A stretch of DNA of 59,164 nucleotides from JALYGK01 sp036259835 (GTDB lineage: Bacteria; Actinomycetota; UBA4738), in NCBI GenBank assembly GCA_036259835.1, contig DATABA010000156.1, positions 1 through 59,164 of the forward strand, read 5' to 3'. The translations under genes and the position numbers were made by a program. The notes under the pieces are model-generated. The model was not told the origin of the DNA and did not search any database. It was given only the letters and a program-made list of their open reading frames with translations. Below, one piece after another: positions 8,686 through 17,856 of this stretch; positions within the stretch are counted from its first letter, which is position 1; every line of letters begins with the position of its first letter.

Positions 8686-11600
8686 CCGCCCCCCGTACGG
8701 CGCCACGCGGGGATGCGCCGGTGAACGTCCCGGCGGAGATCAGGAGCGTCATGGGCGCGGATCCCACGGCCGAGCAGTGGCGGGCGATCTCCATGCCGCT
8801 CGAGCCGTATGTCGTGGTGGCCGGGGCGGGGTCCGGGAAGACCTCAGTGATCGCCGCGCGGGTCGTTTACCTCGCGCTCGTCGCGCAGGGCCGGTTAGAT
8901 GCCGAGCACGAGGGCCTGCTGCCCGGCAACGTTCTCTGCCTGACCTTCACGAACAAGGCGACCGAGCACCTCATGCTGATGATCCGAAGCGCCCTGGCGT
9001 CGCTCGATCTGCCCGAGGGCGAAGAACCAACGATCCTCAACTACCACGGATTCGCTGCCCAGATCCTGGAACGCCATGGACTCCTCGCGGGGATCGAACG
9101 CGACCAGCGCGTCCTCACGCAGGCGCAGCGCATCGAGCTGTGCGCCCGCGTGCTCGACCAGATGTCGTTCGAACACCTCAACGCCGAGTGGCAGCCGACC
9201 GTCATCGACAAGATCCTCAACCTGGCGGACCAGGCCGCGAACCACCGGCGAGAACCGGACGAGATCATCGAGTTCGTCACGTCCCGGCTCGACCAGCTGA
9301 GCGCGTACCGGAGCGAGAAGGCGTACGCGGCCGCTCTGGAGCGAATCGAGCTGGCTCACGCGGTGAAACGGTTTCAGGAACTGAAGCGGCAGCTCCGGGT
9401 GATCGACTTCGGGGATCAGATCACGCTGGCGTTGAGCGTGGTCGAACGGTTCCCCGAAGTTGCCGCGCAGTATCGATCTCGGTTCCTCACGTTGATCCTG
9501 GACGAGTACCAGGACACCAATGTCGCGCAGGCCAACCTGATTCAGGGGGTGTTCGGCGACGGGTTCCCAGTGACGGCCGTCGGTGATCCGGACCAGAGCA
9601 TCTACGGGTGGCGCGGTGCGAGCCTGTTCAACCTCCTTGAATTTCGCAGCCAGTTCCCGAAGGCGAACGGCGAACCCGCGGAGCGGCTTCCGCTCTACAC
9701 GAACTTTCGGTCCGGCTCACGCATACTGGCGGCCGCCGACCGCGTTATCGAACCGATACCCGCGGCCCAGCGTCCGGACCCCGAAAAGCGGCTGGAACCG
9801 TGGCCACGAAACGGCGCCGGCGCGGTTCAGTTGGTTCGCCTTCTCGACGAGTGGCGCGAGGCGTGCTGGATTGCCGACCGGATCCTCGAGCTCCATAGCG
9901 CCGACTCGAACGAAAACCCATGGTCGAGCTTCGCCGTTCTGTGCCGGAAAAGCAGGCTGTTCACTCCGCTTCAAGAGGCGTTTGCCGAACGCAAGATTCC
10001 TGTGGAGATCGTGGGACTCGCCGGTCTGGTGAAGGTCCCCGAGGTCGTCGAGGTCCTCGCCTATGCCAGAGCGGTGGCCGACCCGAAAGCAAGCGTCAGC
10101 CTGGCCCGCATCCTCCTTGGACCTCGATACAGAGTCGGGTTCAAGGATCTTGCCCGGGTGGCGGCATGGGCGAAGGACAAGAACTATGCCCTTCGAGGTG
10201 AGGATCGCGACGAGCCAGCTCCGTTCCTCTTCGCAGAAGCGCTGGAGCACCTCGACGAAGTGAGCGGACTCTCGGATGAAGGACGCCAACGCCTGGAGGA
10301 ATTCCGAAGCGAGCTTGCCGCACTCCGCCAGGAGGCAGGCCGGCCGGTGGGCGAGTTCCTCGCCGAGATCATCCGCCGAGTCGGGCTTCTCGCGGAGCTG
10401 GATGCAAGCCTTGACTTCCAGGTAGCGCTGGCCACGAAGCGGAACCTCGCGGCATTCCTGGACGAGGTGCACGCCTTTTCACCGTTGGAGGGACAGCTCA
10501 CCCTTCGAGCGTTCCTCGATTACGTCCAGGCGGTCGAGGAGGCTGACCGGCCCGAATGGTCCCCGGTCCAACCGAGCGCCGAGGACTCGGTGAAGGTGAT
10601 GACCGTCCACCAGGCGAAGGGGCTCGAGTTCGACAACGTCTTCGTCCCGGGATTGGCCAAGGATCTGCTGCCCGACATGACCGTTCAGCAGAATCCGGCC
10701 GAACGCGGGTACTCCCTGGACTTCGATCTTCGTGGGGACGCCGCGATCCTCCCGCGAATGGATGACTTCAAGAACAACCTGACGGCGTTCTGGCGCGCCC
10801 TTCGCGACCAGGAAGTCATCGAGGAACGGCGAACCTGCTATGTCGCCCTGACCAGGGCGCGAAAGCGGTTGCTCGCAACGGCGGCTCACTGGTACGGAGA
10901 GGGGCTTCGTCCGAAGGAGTCCGGCGTCTTCTTCGACGAGCTCGCCGAGTGGGGAGAGCAGACCGGCCTCGCCAACGTCGACCGTGGGCCAGACGTGTCC
11001 GACGAGAACCCGCTGGTGGGATACCGCGAGCGATTCGTTCGGGACTGGCCCGGACCGGCGCTCCGCGACGATGCCGATGCGGTGTTTCCCGCCGGCTGGC
11101 GCCGTACCGCGCTGGATGTAGCCTCGAATCGATCGCTGCTCGACAATCTCGTGCAAACCATGACACCGGAACAACGGTCCGAATACGAAACAGAGGCCAA
11201 GCAGAACACGCTGCTCGGTGAGCATCTCCTGGAGCGGGAGCGTGAGCCACCCGCCGGCCGGGAACCGCCTACGACAGTCTCCGTTGCCGGTGTGATCGAG
11301 TACGCGCGATGTCCAAAGCGCTTCTACTGGTCCGCGGTTCGTCCGCTTCCGCGCTTCAGCGGCCCGGCCGCACGACTGGGGACGCAGCTCCATGCATGGA
11401 TCGAGCGGAAGAGCAGCGGCCAGACCTCGTTGCTCGAGTTGGATGAGGCGCCGGACCTCACCGCCGAGGAGTTGGCCGGTTCGCCCGGAAAACTCGAACG
11501 GCTTCAAAAAGTGTTCAACGACAGCCGGTTCTCGACCGCGCCGCCCCTGTACGCGGAGCGGCCCTTCCTGCTCTACCTGGAAGGCTTTGTCGTGAACGGC

Positions 11601-11969
11601 CGCATCGACGCCATCTTTGGTGCTCCCAACGGACCATGGGAGGTCGTTGACTACAAGACGGGGAGCCCGCCCGCGGCGGAGGACCCGCTTGCCGGACTGC
11701 AGCTCGACCTGTACGCGCTTGCGTGCACGGAAGTGTGGGGCAAGACGCCAGAAGACGTCCGGCTCACCTACTTCTATCTGTCGACCGGCGAAGAGGTCAC
11801 CCGGCTAGCAGGCGATCCGGCCGAGACCCGAGACCGCGTGGTGAACGTTCTTCGAGGCATGGCCGACCGCCAATTTGGACCGACTCCGGGATCGCAGTGC
11901 CACTGGTGCGACTTTCTGTCGTTTTGCGACGCTGGGAAGGCCTACGTGGGACCTGCGCAGGTGCGCTGA
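8682..11969 (+). CDS. adnB: AdnB-like UvrD-fold helicase/PD-(D/E)XK nuclease subunit
   Basis: A 1095-residue partner of the preceding subunit with a fully canonical SF1 motor: AGAGSGKTS, LTFTNKATEH, ILDEYQDTN, GDPDQSIYGWRGA, TVHQAKGLEFDNVFVPG and YVALTRARKRL. The C-terminal nuclease has NGRIDAIF and VVDYKTGSP (about 970-995). EYARCPKRFYW (about 875) and CHWCDFLSFC (about 1072) give the Fe-S cysteines. The intact motifs suggest this is the main motor. The start is ATG 8682, which overlaps the adnA stop (ATGA); earlier in-frame codons lie inside adnA. It ends 6 bases from a convergent amidohydrolase gene. Role: end resection for recombination or single-strand annealing. Confidence 0.87.
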   Translation: MTAPRTAPRGDAPVNVPAEIRSVMGADPTAEQWRAISMPLEPYVVVAGAGSGKTSVIAARVVYLALVAQGRLDAEHEGLLPGNVLCLTFTNKATEHLMLMIRSALASLDLPEGEEPTILNYHGFAAQILERHGLLAGIERDQRVLTQAQRIELCARVLDQMSFEHLNAEWQPTVIDKILNLADQAANHRREPDEIIEFVTSRLDQLSAYRSEKAYAAALERIELAHAVKRFQELKRQLRVIDFGDQITLALSVVERFPEVAAQYRSRFLTLILDEYQDTNVAQANLIQGVFGDGFPVTAVGDPDQSIYGWRGASLFNLLEFRSQFPKANGEPAERLPLYTNFRSGSRILAAADRVIEPIPAAQRPDPEKRLEPWPRNGAGAVQLVRLLDEWREACWIADRILELHSADSNENPWSSFAVLCRKSRLFTPLQEAFAERKIPVEIVGLAGLVKVPEVVEVLAYARAVADPKASVSLARILLGPRYRVGFKDLARVAAWAKDKNYALRGEDRDEPAPFLFAEALEHLDEVSGLSDEGRQRLEEFRSELAALRQEAGRPVGEFLAEIIRRVGLLAELDASLDFQVALATKRNLAAFLDEVHAFSPLEGQLTLRAFLDYVQAVEEADRPEWSPVQPSAEDSVKVMTVHQAKGLEFDNVFVPGLAKDLLPDMTVQQNPAERGYSLDFDLRGDAAILPRMDDFKNNLTAFWRALRDQEVIEERRTCYVALTRARKRLLATAAHWYGEGLRPKESGVFFDELAEWGEQTGLANVDRGPDVSDENPLVGYRERFVRDWPGPALRDDADAVFPAGWRRTALDVASNRSLLDNLVQTMTPEQRSEYETEAKQNTLLGEHLLEREREPPAGREPPTTVSVAGVIEYARCPKRFYWSAVRPLPRFSGPAARLGTQLHAWIERKSSGQTSLLELDEAPDLTAEELAGSPGKLERLQKVFNDSRFSTAPPLYAERPFLLYLEGFVVNGRIDAIFGAPNGPWEVVDYKTGSPPAAEDPLAGLQLDLYALACTEVWGKTPEDVRLTYFYLSTGEEVTRLAGDPAETRDRVVNVLRGMADRQFGPTPGSQCHWCDFLSFCDAGKAYVGPAQVR

Positions 11970-11975
11970 GGCCCA

Positions 11976-13181
11976 TTACCCCCTGACGCGCTCCCCGTCC
12001 TTGTAGACCGCCTCGATTCGCTCCGCCAGGGTTTTGAAGTCGAACGGATCGCCGCTCGCGACAACGACGTCCGCTCGCTTTCCGGGTTCCAGAGAACCCA
12101 GTTCGTCCTCCAGTCCCATCAGTTCGGCAGCGGTGAGCGTCGTGGCCTGAAGCACCTGGCCGGGCGTCATTCCGAGGTCCGCCATCATCTCGAGCTCACG
12201 GAGGTTCTCTCCGTGCGGCGTCACCCCGCTGTCGGTTCCCATGGCGACTTTCACTCCGGCGGCGATGGCCTTCGAGATCGAGTCGCGGTGGATGTCGATG
12301 GTCTCGCGCGCCTTCTTCAGGCTCGCCTCGGGGATTTGCGCTCCTCGCTCGGCCGCCAGCAAGACGCCGCCCGGCGCGACGAGGGTCGGGACGAGGTAGG
12401 TTCCACGATCCAGCATCAGCTGGATCGCCTCGTCGTCCAGAAAGATGCCGTGCTCGATGGAACGGATCCCGGCACGGATGGCGGCCTTGATCCCTTCGGC
12501 GCCCTGGGCGTGCGCCATGACCCATCTCCCCGCCGCGCTCGCCTCGGTCACCAACACCTCGAGCTCGTCGTCGCGGAAGTGAGCATGCCGGGGGTCGTCT
12601 CGCGGGGAGAGAACGCCCCCCGACGTCGCGACCTTGATGACGTCGGCCCCGTTTCGAATCAGCTCACGGACCTTGCGCCGCATCTCGTCCGGCCCGTCGA
12701 CGATGGGATGCGGCACCCCCGGGTATTCGATGTGGAAGTACGGAATCCACGCGCCACAGGGCATCCATTCGTCGCCGTGGCCCCCGGTCTGGCTCAGCAT
12801 CACGATTGAGATCTGCATTCGAGGACCGGGGATGATCCCGTCTTCGACCGCCTGCTTGATTCCCAGGTCGGATCCACCGGCATCGCGAACGGTGGTGATC
12901 CCGATGTCGAGGGTGGCCTTCAGGTTTCGAGCCGCCTCGAAGAACCGGTACGAGAACGGCGTCTGAAGCATCCGCATCACGTCGACGTGGCTGTAGAGCG
13001 GATGGGTATGGCAGTCGAACAATCCCGGGAGCAGGCACCGGCCGGATACGTCGACCTCCTCGTCGCCGTCCAGTCCCGTTCCCACGTCAACGATCGCGCC
13101 GTCTTCGATCACCACATCAGCTTGAGACGTCGTGGCGCTGCGCGAATCGAAGACGTCGCCGCCCGACAAGACCGTCCTCAT
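11976..13181 (-). CDS. Amidohydrolase, prolidase/imidazolonepropionase-like
   Basis: A 401-residue metal-dependent hydrolase of the amidohydrolase superfamily. The N-terminal beta sandwich is followed by the metal motif DCHTHP, a lysine in DVIKVATSGG that is probably carbamylated, MAHAQG and SIEHGIFL histidines, and the catalytic Asp in MGTDSGVTPHG. The family includes Xaa-Pro dipeptidases and related peptide or lactam hydrolases; the substrate is not predictable. ATG 13181 is preferred to an upstream GTG because GGAGGAGG lies at the right distance and the ATG overlaps the preceding stop (ATGA). It is the last gene of the ten-gene respiratory operon, with no obvious functional link. Confidence 0.85.
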   Translation of the reverse strand: MRTVLSGGDVFDSRSATTSQADVVIEDGAIVDVGTGLDGDEEVDVSGRCLLPGLFDCHTHPLYSHVDVMRMLQTPFSYRFFEAARNLKATLDIGITTVRDAGGSDLGIKQAVEDGIIPGPRMQISIVMLSQTGGHGDEWMPCGAWIPYFHIEYPGVPHPIVDGPDEMRRKVRELIRNGADVIKVATSGGVLSPRDDPRHAHFRDDELEVLVTEASAAGRWVMAHAQGAEGIKAAIRAGIRSIEHGIFLDDEAIQLMLDRGTYLVPTLVAPGGVLLAAERGAQIPEASLKKARETIDIHRDSISKAIAAGVKVAMGTDSGVTPHGENLRELEMMADLGMTPGQVLQATTLTAAELMGLEDELGSLEPGKRADVVVASGDPFDFKTLAERIEAVYKDGERVRG

Positions 13182-14266
13182 TGCGTCCACCTCCTCCGAG
13201 GAACGCTCGGCGCTGGACGCTCGAGCACCCCAATCAGTCGCCCATCCTCGACCACCAGGATGGCCTGCCAGTCGCCGCGGCCGAGCCGTTCACCCACCTC
13301 CTGAATCGTTTCTTCGGGGCCGGCTTCCACCGCTCCGGGTTCCTGGAACACGAACTCTCCGACCCTACTCTCCGGCGACGCTCGTTCGACGTCGCGCGAC
13401 GACACGAATCCGAGGATCCGTCCATCCCGCATGACCGGGAACGCCTCGCCTTCGTGGCCGTCGAGGAACGAATCTGTCGCCTCGCGGATGGACAGTTCGG
13501 CGGGAATGACTGGGGGAGGAGCGGTCATGAGCTCGCGGAGCTTTCTGCCGGCGAGTCGCCGCCCTCGGGACATTGCAAGCTCTGCGGAGGCCGCGCGATG
13601 GACCTCCCACCCGATGAGAACGAACCAGAGGTCCCAAATGTCGTTCGACCGAAACAAAACCCAAACCCCGCCGGCCACCATCAGGATCCCCAGCGCCTGT
13701 CCGGCTCGGCCGGCCACCACGGTTGCTGTGTATCGGTTCCCGGTGATCTTCCACACGGCGGAATGAAGGATGCGCCCGCCATCCAGGGGGAGGCCGGGAA
13801 GGAGGTTGAAGACGGCCAGCGTCAGGTTCCAGACACCGAGGACCAGCAACAGCTGGAATACCGAGGCGAACGGCGAGTCACTGAATCGATAGGCGACCAC
13901 GAACGCCGCACCAACGGCCGCGCTCGCGAGCGGCCCCACAACCGTCAACACGAATTCGTCCAGTGGTTTCTTGGTTTCCTCGGTCGTGTATGCGCCTCCG
14001 CCGAACACGAACAGCCTGACGTGGCTCACGGGAATCCCTCGAAGGCGTGCGAACAGGGCGTGAGCGAGCTCGTGGACCAGGATGGACCCGATGAACATGA
14101 CCGCTCCCCCCGCGGCCAGCGCGAGCTCGCCGATCTCCAAGGGGGCCCCTTCCACCGAGAAGATCTGCCACAGGTAGAAGCCGACGATCGCGGCCAGGAT
14201 GGCCAGCGAGGCGTCCAGACGAATCTCGATGCCGCCGATGCGGCCCACGCGCCACCCGCCGTTCAT
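13178..14266 (-). CDS. Site-2-protease-family (M50) membrane metalloprotease with CBS domains
   Basis: A 362-residue intramembrane zinc protease. The metal motif HELAH is at residues 65-69 in a membrane segment, and the third ligand lies in NLLPGLPLDGGRIL (about 165-180). Residues about 225-350 form two CBS domains (LMTAPPPVIPAELSI; FPVMRDGRILGFVSSRD; ILVVEDGRLIGVL), as in Rip3-like actinobacterial S2P homologues. Such proteases release membrane-tethered regulators, and the CBS pair probably senses adenine nucleotides. Substrate unknown. Both ends overlap neighbours by four bases (ATGA), placing it firmly in the operon. Confidence 0.9.
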   Translation of the reverse strand: MNGGWRVGRIGGIEIRLDASLAILAAIVGFYLWQIFSVEGAPLEIGELALAAGGAVMFIGSILVHELAHALFARLRGIPVSHVRLFVFGGGAYTTEETKKPLDEFVLTVVGPLASAAVGAAFVVAYRFSDSPFASVFQLLLVLGVWNLTLAVFNLLPGLPLDGGRILHSAVWKITGNRYTATVVAGRAGQALGILMVAGGVWVLFRSNDIWDLWFVLIGWEVHRAASAELAMSRGRRLAGRKLRELMTAPPPVIPAELSIREATDSFLDGHEGEAFPVMRDGRILGFVSSRDVERASPESRVGEFVFQEPGAVEAGPEETIQEVGERLGRGDWQAILVVEDGRLIGVLERPAPSVPRRRWTQ

Positions 14267-14853
14267 CGAGCAATCGTCTCCTGATCGGTCACCACGAAAT
14301 CCACCGGCTGATCGTCCGAGCCGTGTGGGACGGCGCGGAACACTTGCACGTGGAAAGCGATACCGACCCGCGTTGCGTTGGAGCCAAGCCTGCTCAGATA
14401 GCGATCGTAGTTCCCACCGCCGTACCCGACACGGTGGCCGGATCGATCAAACGCCATGCCCGGGGTGATGACCACGTCGACCTCGGCCGGGTCCACCGCG
14501 ACCCGACGGGCCGGCTCCTTCGGCCCGTACGACGTTCGCTCGAGCTCGTCTCCTTCCCGCAGTTCCGCCGCGTTCATCTCTCGACCCTCCATGTAGGGCA
14601 GGAGGACTCGTCGTCCCTCCAGGAGAAATCGCTCGATGATGCCGCGCGTGGGAACCTCCGACCCGAACGAGTAGAAGACCAATACGGTGTTGGCCTCTTG
14701 AACGGGGGGCAAGGTGAACAGCCGATCCTCGATGCGCTTCCCCCAGGCCGCCCGGTCGTTTGAAGGGATGGAGTCTCGAACACTCCTTACCTGAGTTCGG
14801 ATCGCGGCCTTCGCTGCTTGAAGCTCTCCCGGCGACGCGCCGGACTCGCTCAT
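14263..14853 (-). CDS. 5-formyltetrahydrofolate cyclo-ligase
   Basis: A 196-residue enzyme converting 5-formyl-THF to 5,10-methenyl-THF with ATP. The family signature GYGGGNYDRYLSR is at about residues 150-163, with the nucleotide/folate loop DVVITPGMAFDRSG just before it and the ATP-binding lysine/arginine region KAAIRTQVRSVRDS at the N-terminus. Length is normal. The ATG at 14853 overlaps the qcrB stop (ATGA), and its own stop overlaps the M50 start (ATGA). Coupling a folate-salvage enzyme to a cytochrome bc operon is notable; it may simply share growth-rate control. Confidence 0.92.
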   Translation of the reverse strand: MSESGASPGELQAAKAAIRTQVRSVRDSIPSNDRAAWGKRIEDRLFTLPPVQEANTVLVFYSFGSEVPTRGIIERFLLEGRRVLLPYMEGREMNAAELREGDELERTSYGPKEPARRVAVDPAEVDVVITPGMAFDRSGHRVGYGGGNYDRYLSRLGSNATRVGIAFHVQVFRAVPHGSDDQPVDFVVTDQETIAR

Positions 14854-16244
14854 CCGCTGTTCCTCGGGCCGGCGCGCTGCGAAGACCGATCGCGGTCGAT
14901 GGGGCGCCCGCGAATGAACGTCGTAAGCGGGACCTCCATGAAGGTCGTCGCTCCGCTGGATGCAAGGGTGCGCATCATGCGATACACGGAGAACCCGACG
15001 ATGGGTGGCAACACGATGACGGCGATTCGGAAGATCTGGGTGATCGTGAACACGGAGACGCCGAGCATCCTCGCGGCGATGTCGTTGCTCGCGGCAAGGA
15101 ACAGCAACCCGTAGAACACGAGCGCCCCAGCGCCGATGGCCGTCTGAACCGGACGTTCCCGTGGCCGCTGGAGCAGGTTGTGCGGTTCGCGGTCGCCGGT
15201 GAATCGCTGCTCGATGAACGGCCACAGGTACAGGACGAGGAAGGTGAGGCCTGGAAGGAGCACACCCGGGAAGAAGGGCTCCGGAATCGTGTGGCCGAAG
15301 GCGCGGATCTCCCACGCCGGCGCCAATCGAAGCGCACCTTCCACCCACCCGAGGTACCAATCCGGTTGCGCTGCGGACGTCACCGCGGCGGGATCCAGGG
15401 GGCCGTAGATCCAGACCGGGTTGATCTGGGCAAACCCGCCGAGCACCCCGAGGACGGCAGCGATGGCCAGAAACAGTCCGACCGACTTCATCGCGTAGGT
15501 GGGCCACAGCTTTGATCCCACCACGTTGGTCTCGGTTCGCCCCGGCGAGCGGAACTGCGTGTGCTTTTGATGCCACACCAGCGCGAGATGAATCGATAGG
15601 AGTGCGGTGAGGACCGCAGGGACCAGCAGGACGTGCATGACGAAGAGCCTCGGGATGATGTCGTGGGCGGGGAACTCACCCCCGAAGAGCAGGAACGCGA
15701 GCCACGTTCCGACGAACGGAACCGACAGCGCGATCGAATAAAAGATTCGGAGCCCGGTACCCGACAACAAGTCGTCGGGCAGCGAGTACCCCGTGAAGCC
15801 ATTGAAGATGGCGAAGACCAGCAGCGTCACCCCCACGATCCAGTTGATCTCCCGGGGCCGACGAAACGCTCCGGTGAAGAAGATTCGGGCCATGTGGACG
15901 ACGATGGCCGCGATGAACACGTTCGCCGCCCAGTGGTGCATCTGCCTGAACACCAGTCCGGCTCGGACATCGAACGAGAGCCGGAGTACAGACGCATATG
16001 CCTCCGATACCGCGGTCCCTCGAAGCGGTTCATAGCTACCCGTGTACGTGACGAGGCGTGAGCTGGGCACGAAGAAGAACGTGAGGTAGACGCCGGTCAG
16101 CACAAGGATGACGAAGCAGTACATCGCGATCTCGCCCAGCATGAAGCTCCAGTGGTCCGGAAAGACCTTGTTCAACGCGGTCCGGACCCATGACGTTGCC
16201 CCCAGCCGATCGTCGAACCATTGAGTGAGCCTTCGGACGATCAC
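14850..16244 (-). CDS. qcrB: Cytochrome b subunit of the bc complex
   Basis: A 464-residue multi-span quinol-oxidising subunit. Heme-ligating histidines lie in the helix-2 and helix-4 motifs MHHWAANVFIAAIVVHM and MHVLLVPAVLTALLSIH. The Qo-site motif reads QPDWYLGW, the PDWY form typical of actinobacterial QcrB in place of PEWY. The C-terminus continues through EPHNLLQRPRERP, a segment also seen in actinobacterial QcrB, and a final helix. The GTG start overlaps the Rieske stop (GTGA). With QcrA and QcrC it passes electrons from menaquinol toward the caa3 oxidase encoded just upstream. Confidence 0.93.
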   Translation of the reverse strand: MIVRRLTQWFDDRLGATSWVRTALNKVFPDHWSFMLGEIAMYCFVILVLTGVYLTFFFVPSSRLVTYTGSYEPLRGTAVSEAYASVLRLSFDVRAGLVFRQMHHWAANVFIAAIVVHMARIFFTGAFRRPREINWIVGVTLLVFAIFNGFTGYSLPDDLLSGTGLRIFYSIALSVPFVGTWLAFLLFGGEFPAHDIIPRLFVMHVLLVPAVLTALLSIHLALVWHQKHTQFRSPGRTETNVVGSKLWPTYAMKSVGLFLAIAAVLGVLGGFAQINPVWIYGPLDPAAVTSAAQPDWYLGWVEGALRLAPAWEIRAFGHTIPEPFFPGVLLPGLTFLVLYLWPFIEQRFTGDREPHNLLQRPRERPVQTAIGAGALVFYGLLFLAASNDIAARMLGVSVFTITQIFRIAVIVLPPIVGFSVYRMMRTLASSGATTFMEVPLTTFIRGRPIDRDRSSQRAGPRNSG

Positions 16245-17095
16245 GGCAGGTTCCAGAATCCCGGCCCCACGGGCTCTGAGAAATCACCCCGGGCGGCGAT
16301 GAATCCGTCGCCGTCCACCATGAGAGGAAGCTGCGGAAGCGGCCGAACGGCCGGGCCGGCGGTCGGGCGCGCGCCGTCGAGGGCGTCGAACACCGACTGA
16401 TGGCACGGACAGAACAGGTCCCCGGACCGCTGCTCGTAGAGCCCAACCGGACAGCCTGCGTGGGTGCAGATCTTCGAATACGCCACAAAGCCGTCGGGCG
16501 CCCAGTCTTCCCGCCCCGGCACGGGTTTGAACTGAGCCGGGTCGACCCGAATGAGCAGCGCCTGAGCGTCGGCCGCCGCGGTGTTGCCCTCGGGGAACAC
16601 GGTGACGACGCCGCCCGCCTCGAGATCCGTCGCCGCGATCGGCGCGCCGTCCTCACGCACGAGTCGAGCGCCGGCCCTCCAGGGCGTCTCGAACAGCGTT
16701 CTGCCCGGGCTCGGACCGAGCGACCTCACAGGGAAGAACAACGCCACACCGAGCGCTCCGAGCGCCGTCCACAGCAACTTCGATAGGAAGCGGCGACGGC
16801 CGAGGAGGCGGCCGCCCTCCTCGAGGTCTTCGATGACCCGCTCCCGATCCGCGGCCGGCGAGGGAAGCGGTTTTCGATCCTCAACCTGATCACCTGGAGG
16901 GAGAAACAACCTGGCCCACATGACGAAGCCGTATGCCAGACCCCCAAGTGACAGTCCGATCAGCAATCCCTCGACTTGCGGCTGTCCACCCAAGGCGTAG
17001 ACGACGGTGAGGCCGAGCGAGGCGAGCGCAGAGAGAACGAACGCGGCTCCGATGGAGCGGCCCGTCTCGGGCGGGCGGCGTCGGGAGTCGCTCAC
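16241..17095 (-). CDS. qcrA: Rieske iron-sulfur subunit, three-TM actinobacterial type
   Basis: A 284-residue subunit. Three membrane segments (about 14-36, 42-67 and 100-127) precede the Rieske domain; three anchors rather than one is the actinobacterial QcrA layout. The [2Fe-2S] ligands are CTHAGC and CPCHQS, each giving one Cys and one His, with the extra cysteines for the stabilising disulfide. The loop GREDWAPDGFVAYSKICTHA leads into the first motif. GTG start with GTGA overlap to qcrC. It moves electrons from bound quinol to the diheme cytochrome QcrC. Confidence 0.93.
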   Translation of the reverse strand: MSDSRRRPPETGRSIGAAFVLSALASLGLTVVYALGGQPQVEGLLIGLSLGGLAYGFVMWARLFLPPGDQVEDRKPLPSPAADRERVIEDLEEGGRLLGRRRFLSKLLWTALGALGVALFFPVRSLGPSPGRTLFETPWRAGARLVREDGAPIAATDLEAGGVVTVFPEGNTAAADAQALLIRVDPAQFKPVPGREDWAPDGFVAYSKICTHAGCPVGLYEQRSGDLFCPCHQSVFDALDGARPTAGPAVRPLPQLPLMVDGDGFIAARGDFSEPVGPGFWNLP

Positions 17096-17856
17096 TCGCG
17101 ACCCCCGATCCAGCGAATCACCAGGATCAGCGCCAGGAGCCCCACCGCCCAGGCAACGAACCCTTCGGCGACCGGCCCGGTCCTTCCGAGGCTTGCTCCG
17201 CCCCGGTCCTCGCGCGGCAGGCGCTCGATGTACGCAATGATGGAGTTCACGTCGTGGTCATCAAAGGCCTCCGGATCGAATCTCGGCATATTCCCGGTGA
17301 ACAACCCCGCTCCACCCAATCGCATGGCCTCGGCAATTTCCCGCGGCGTGCTTTCCAGAACGCTCGGCGCGATGAGCCCTTGAGTCATCGCCCCGCCCGA
17401 TCCGGCTGCGCCGTGACAGGCGGCACAGTTTTCCTGATACAGCCGAAGCCCGAGCCGGTCGTCCCCTCGCGCCGGATCGACCCGAGGGATGGGCGGTCCG
17501 TCCCCAAAGGACTCCACGACCGCAACGAGCGCAGCGATCTGCTCCGCTGAATACGTAACCGGTCGCGCTGGCGGGTTATTGATGGGTTCGGGAATCGGCA
17601 TGCGGCCGGTACTCAGCATGAAATCGGCGGAGGCGGCTCCGACGCCCCGAAGCGTCGTTCCGTACTCGGTTCCTTCACCGGCCGCTCCATGGCACCATGC
17701 GCAGTCCTGAAGGTAAAGCGCGCGTCCGGGGTCGGGTTGCACCTGCTCCGTGGTGCGCGCCGTCGCGGGAGGGACGAATACGGCGAGCAGACCGCCGACG
17801 CCGCCAATCACGGCGACCGTCACGATCTTGGCCATACGCGTGCGGTTCATGCTCAC
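17092..17856 (-). CDS. qcrC: Diheme cytochrome c subunit of the bc complex
   Basis: About 254 residues: an N-terminal membrane segment (KIVTVAVIGGVGGLLAVFV), two class I cytochrome c domains with CAWCH (about 55) and CAACH (about 145), probable axial methionines in TGRMPIPEP and TGNMPRFDP, and a C-terminal anchor (FVAWAVGLLALILVI). Diheme c in place of c1 is the QcrC arrangement that lets actinobacteria do without a soluble cytochrome c. GTG 17856 overlaps the upstream stop (GTGA), matching the other junctions; ATG 17850 is the alternative. No ribosome-binding site is seen, so coupling seems needed. The hemes would be attached by the ccm products. Confidence 0.9.
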   Translation of the reverse strand: MSMNRTRMAKIVTVAVIGGVGGLLAVFVPPATARTTEQVQPDPGRALYLQDCAWCHGAAGEGTEYGTTLRGVGAASADFMLSTGRMPIPEPINNPPARPVTYSAEQIAALVAVVESFGDGPPIPRVDPARGDDRLGLRLYQENCAACHGAAGSGGAMTQGLIAPSVLESTPREIAEAMRLGGAGLFTGNMPRFDPEAFDDHDVNSIIAYIERLPREDRGGASLGRTGPVAEGFVAWAVGLLALILVIRWIGGRE

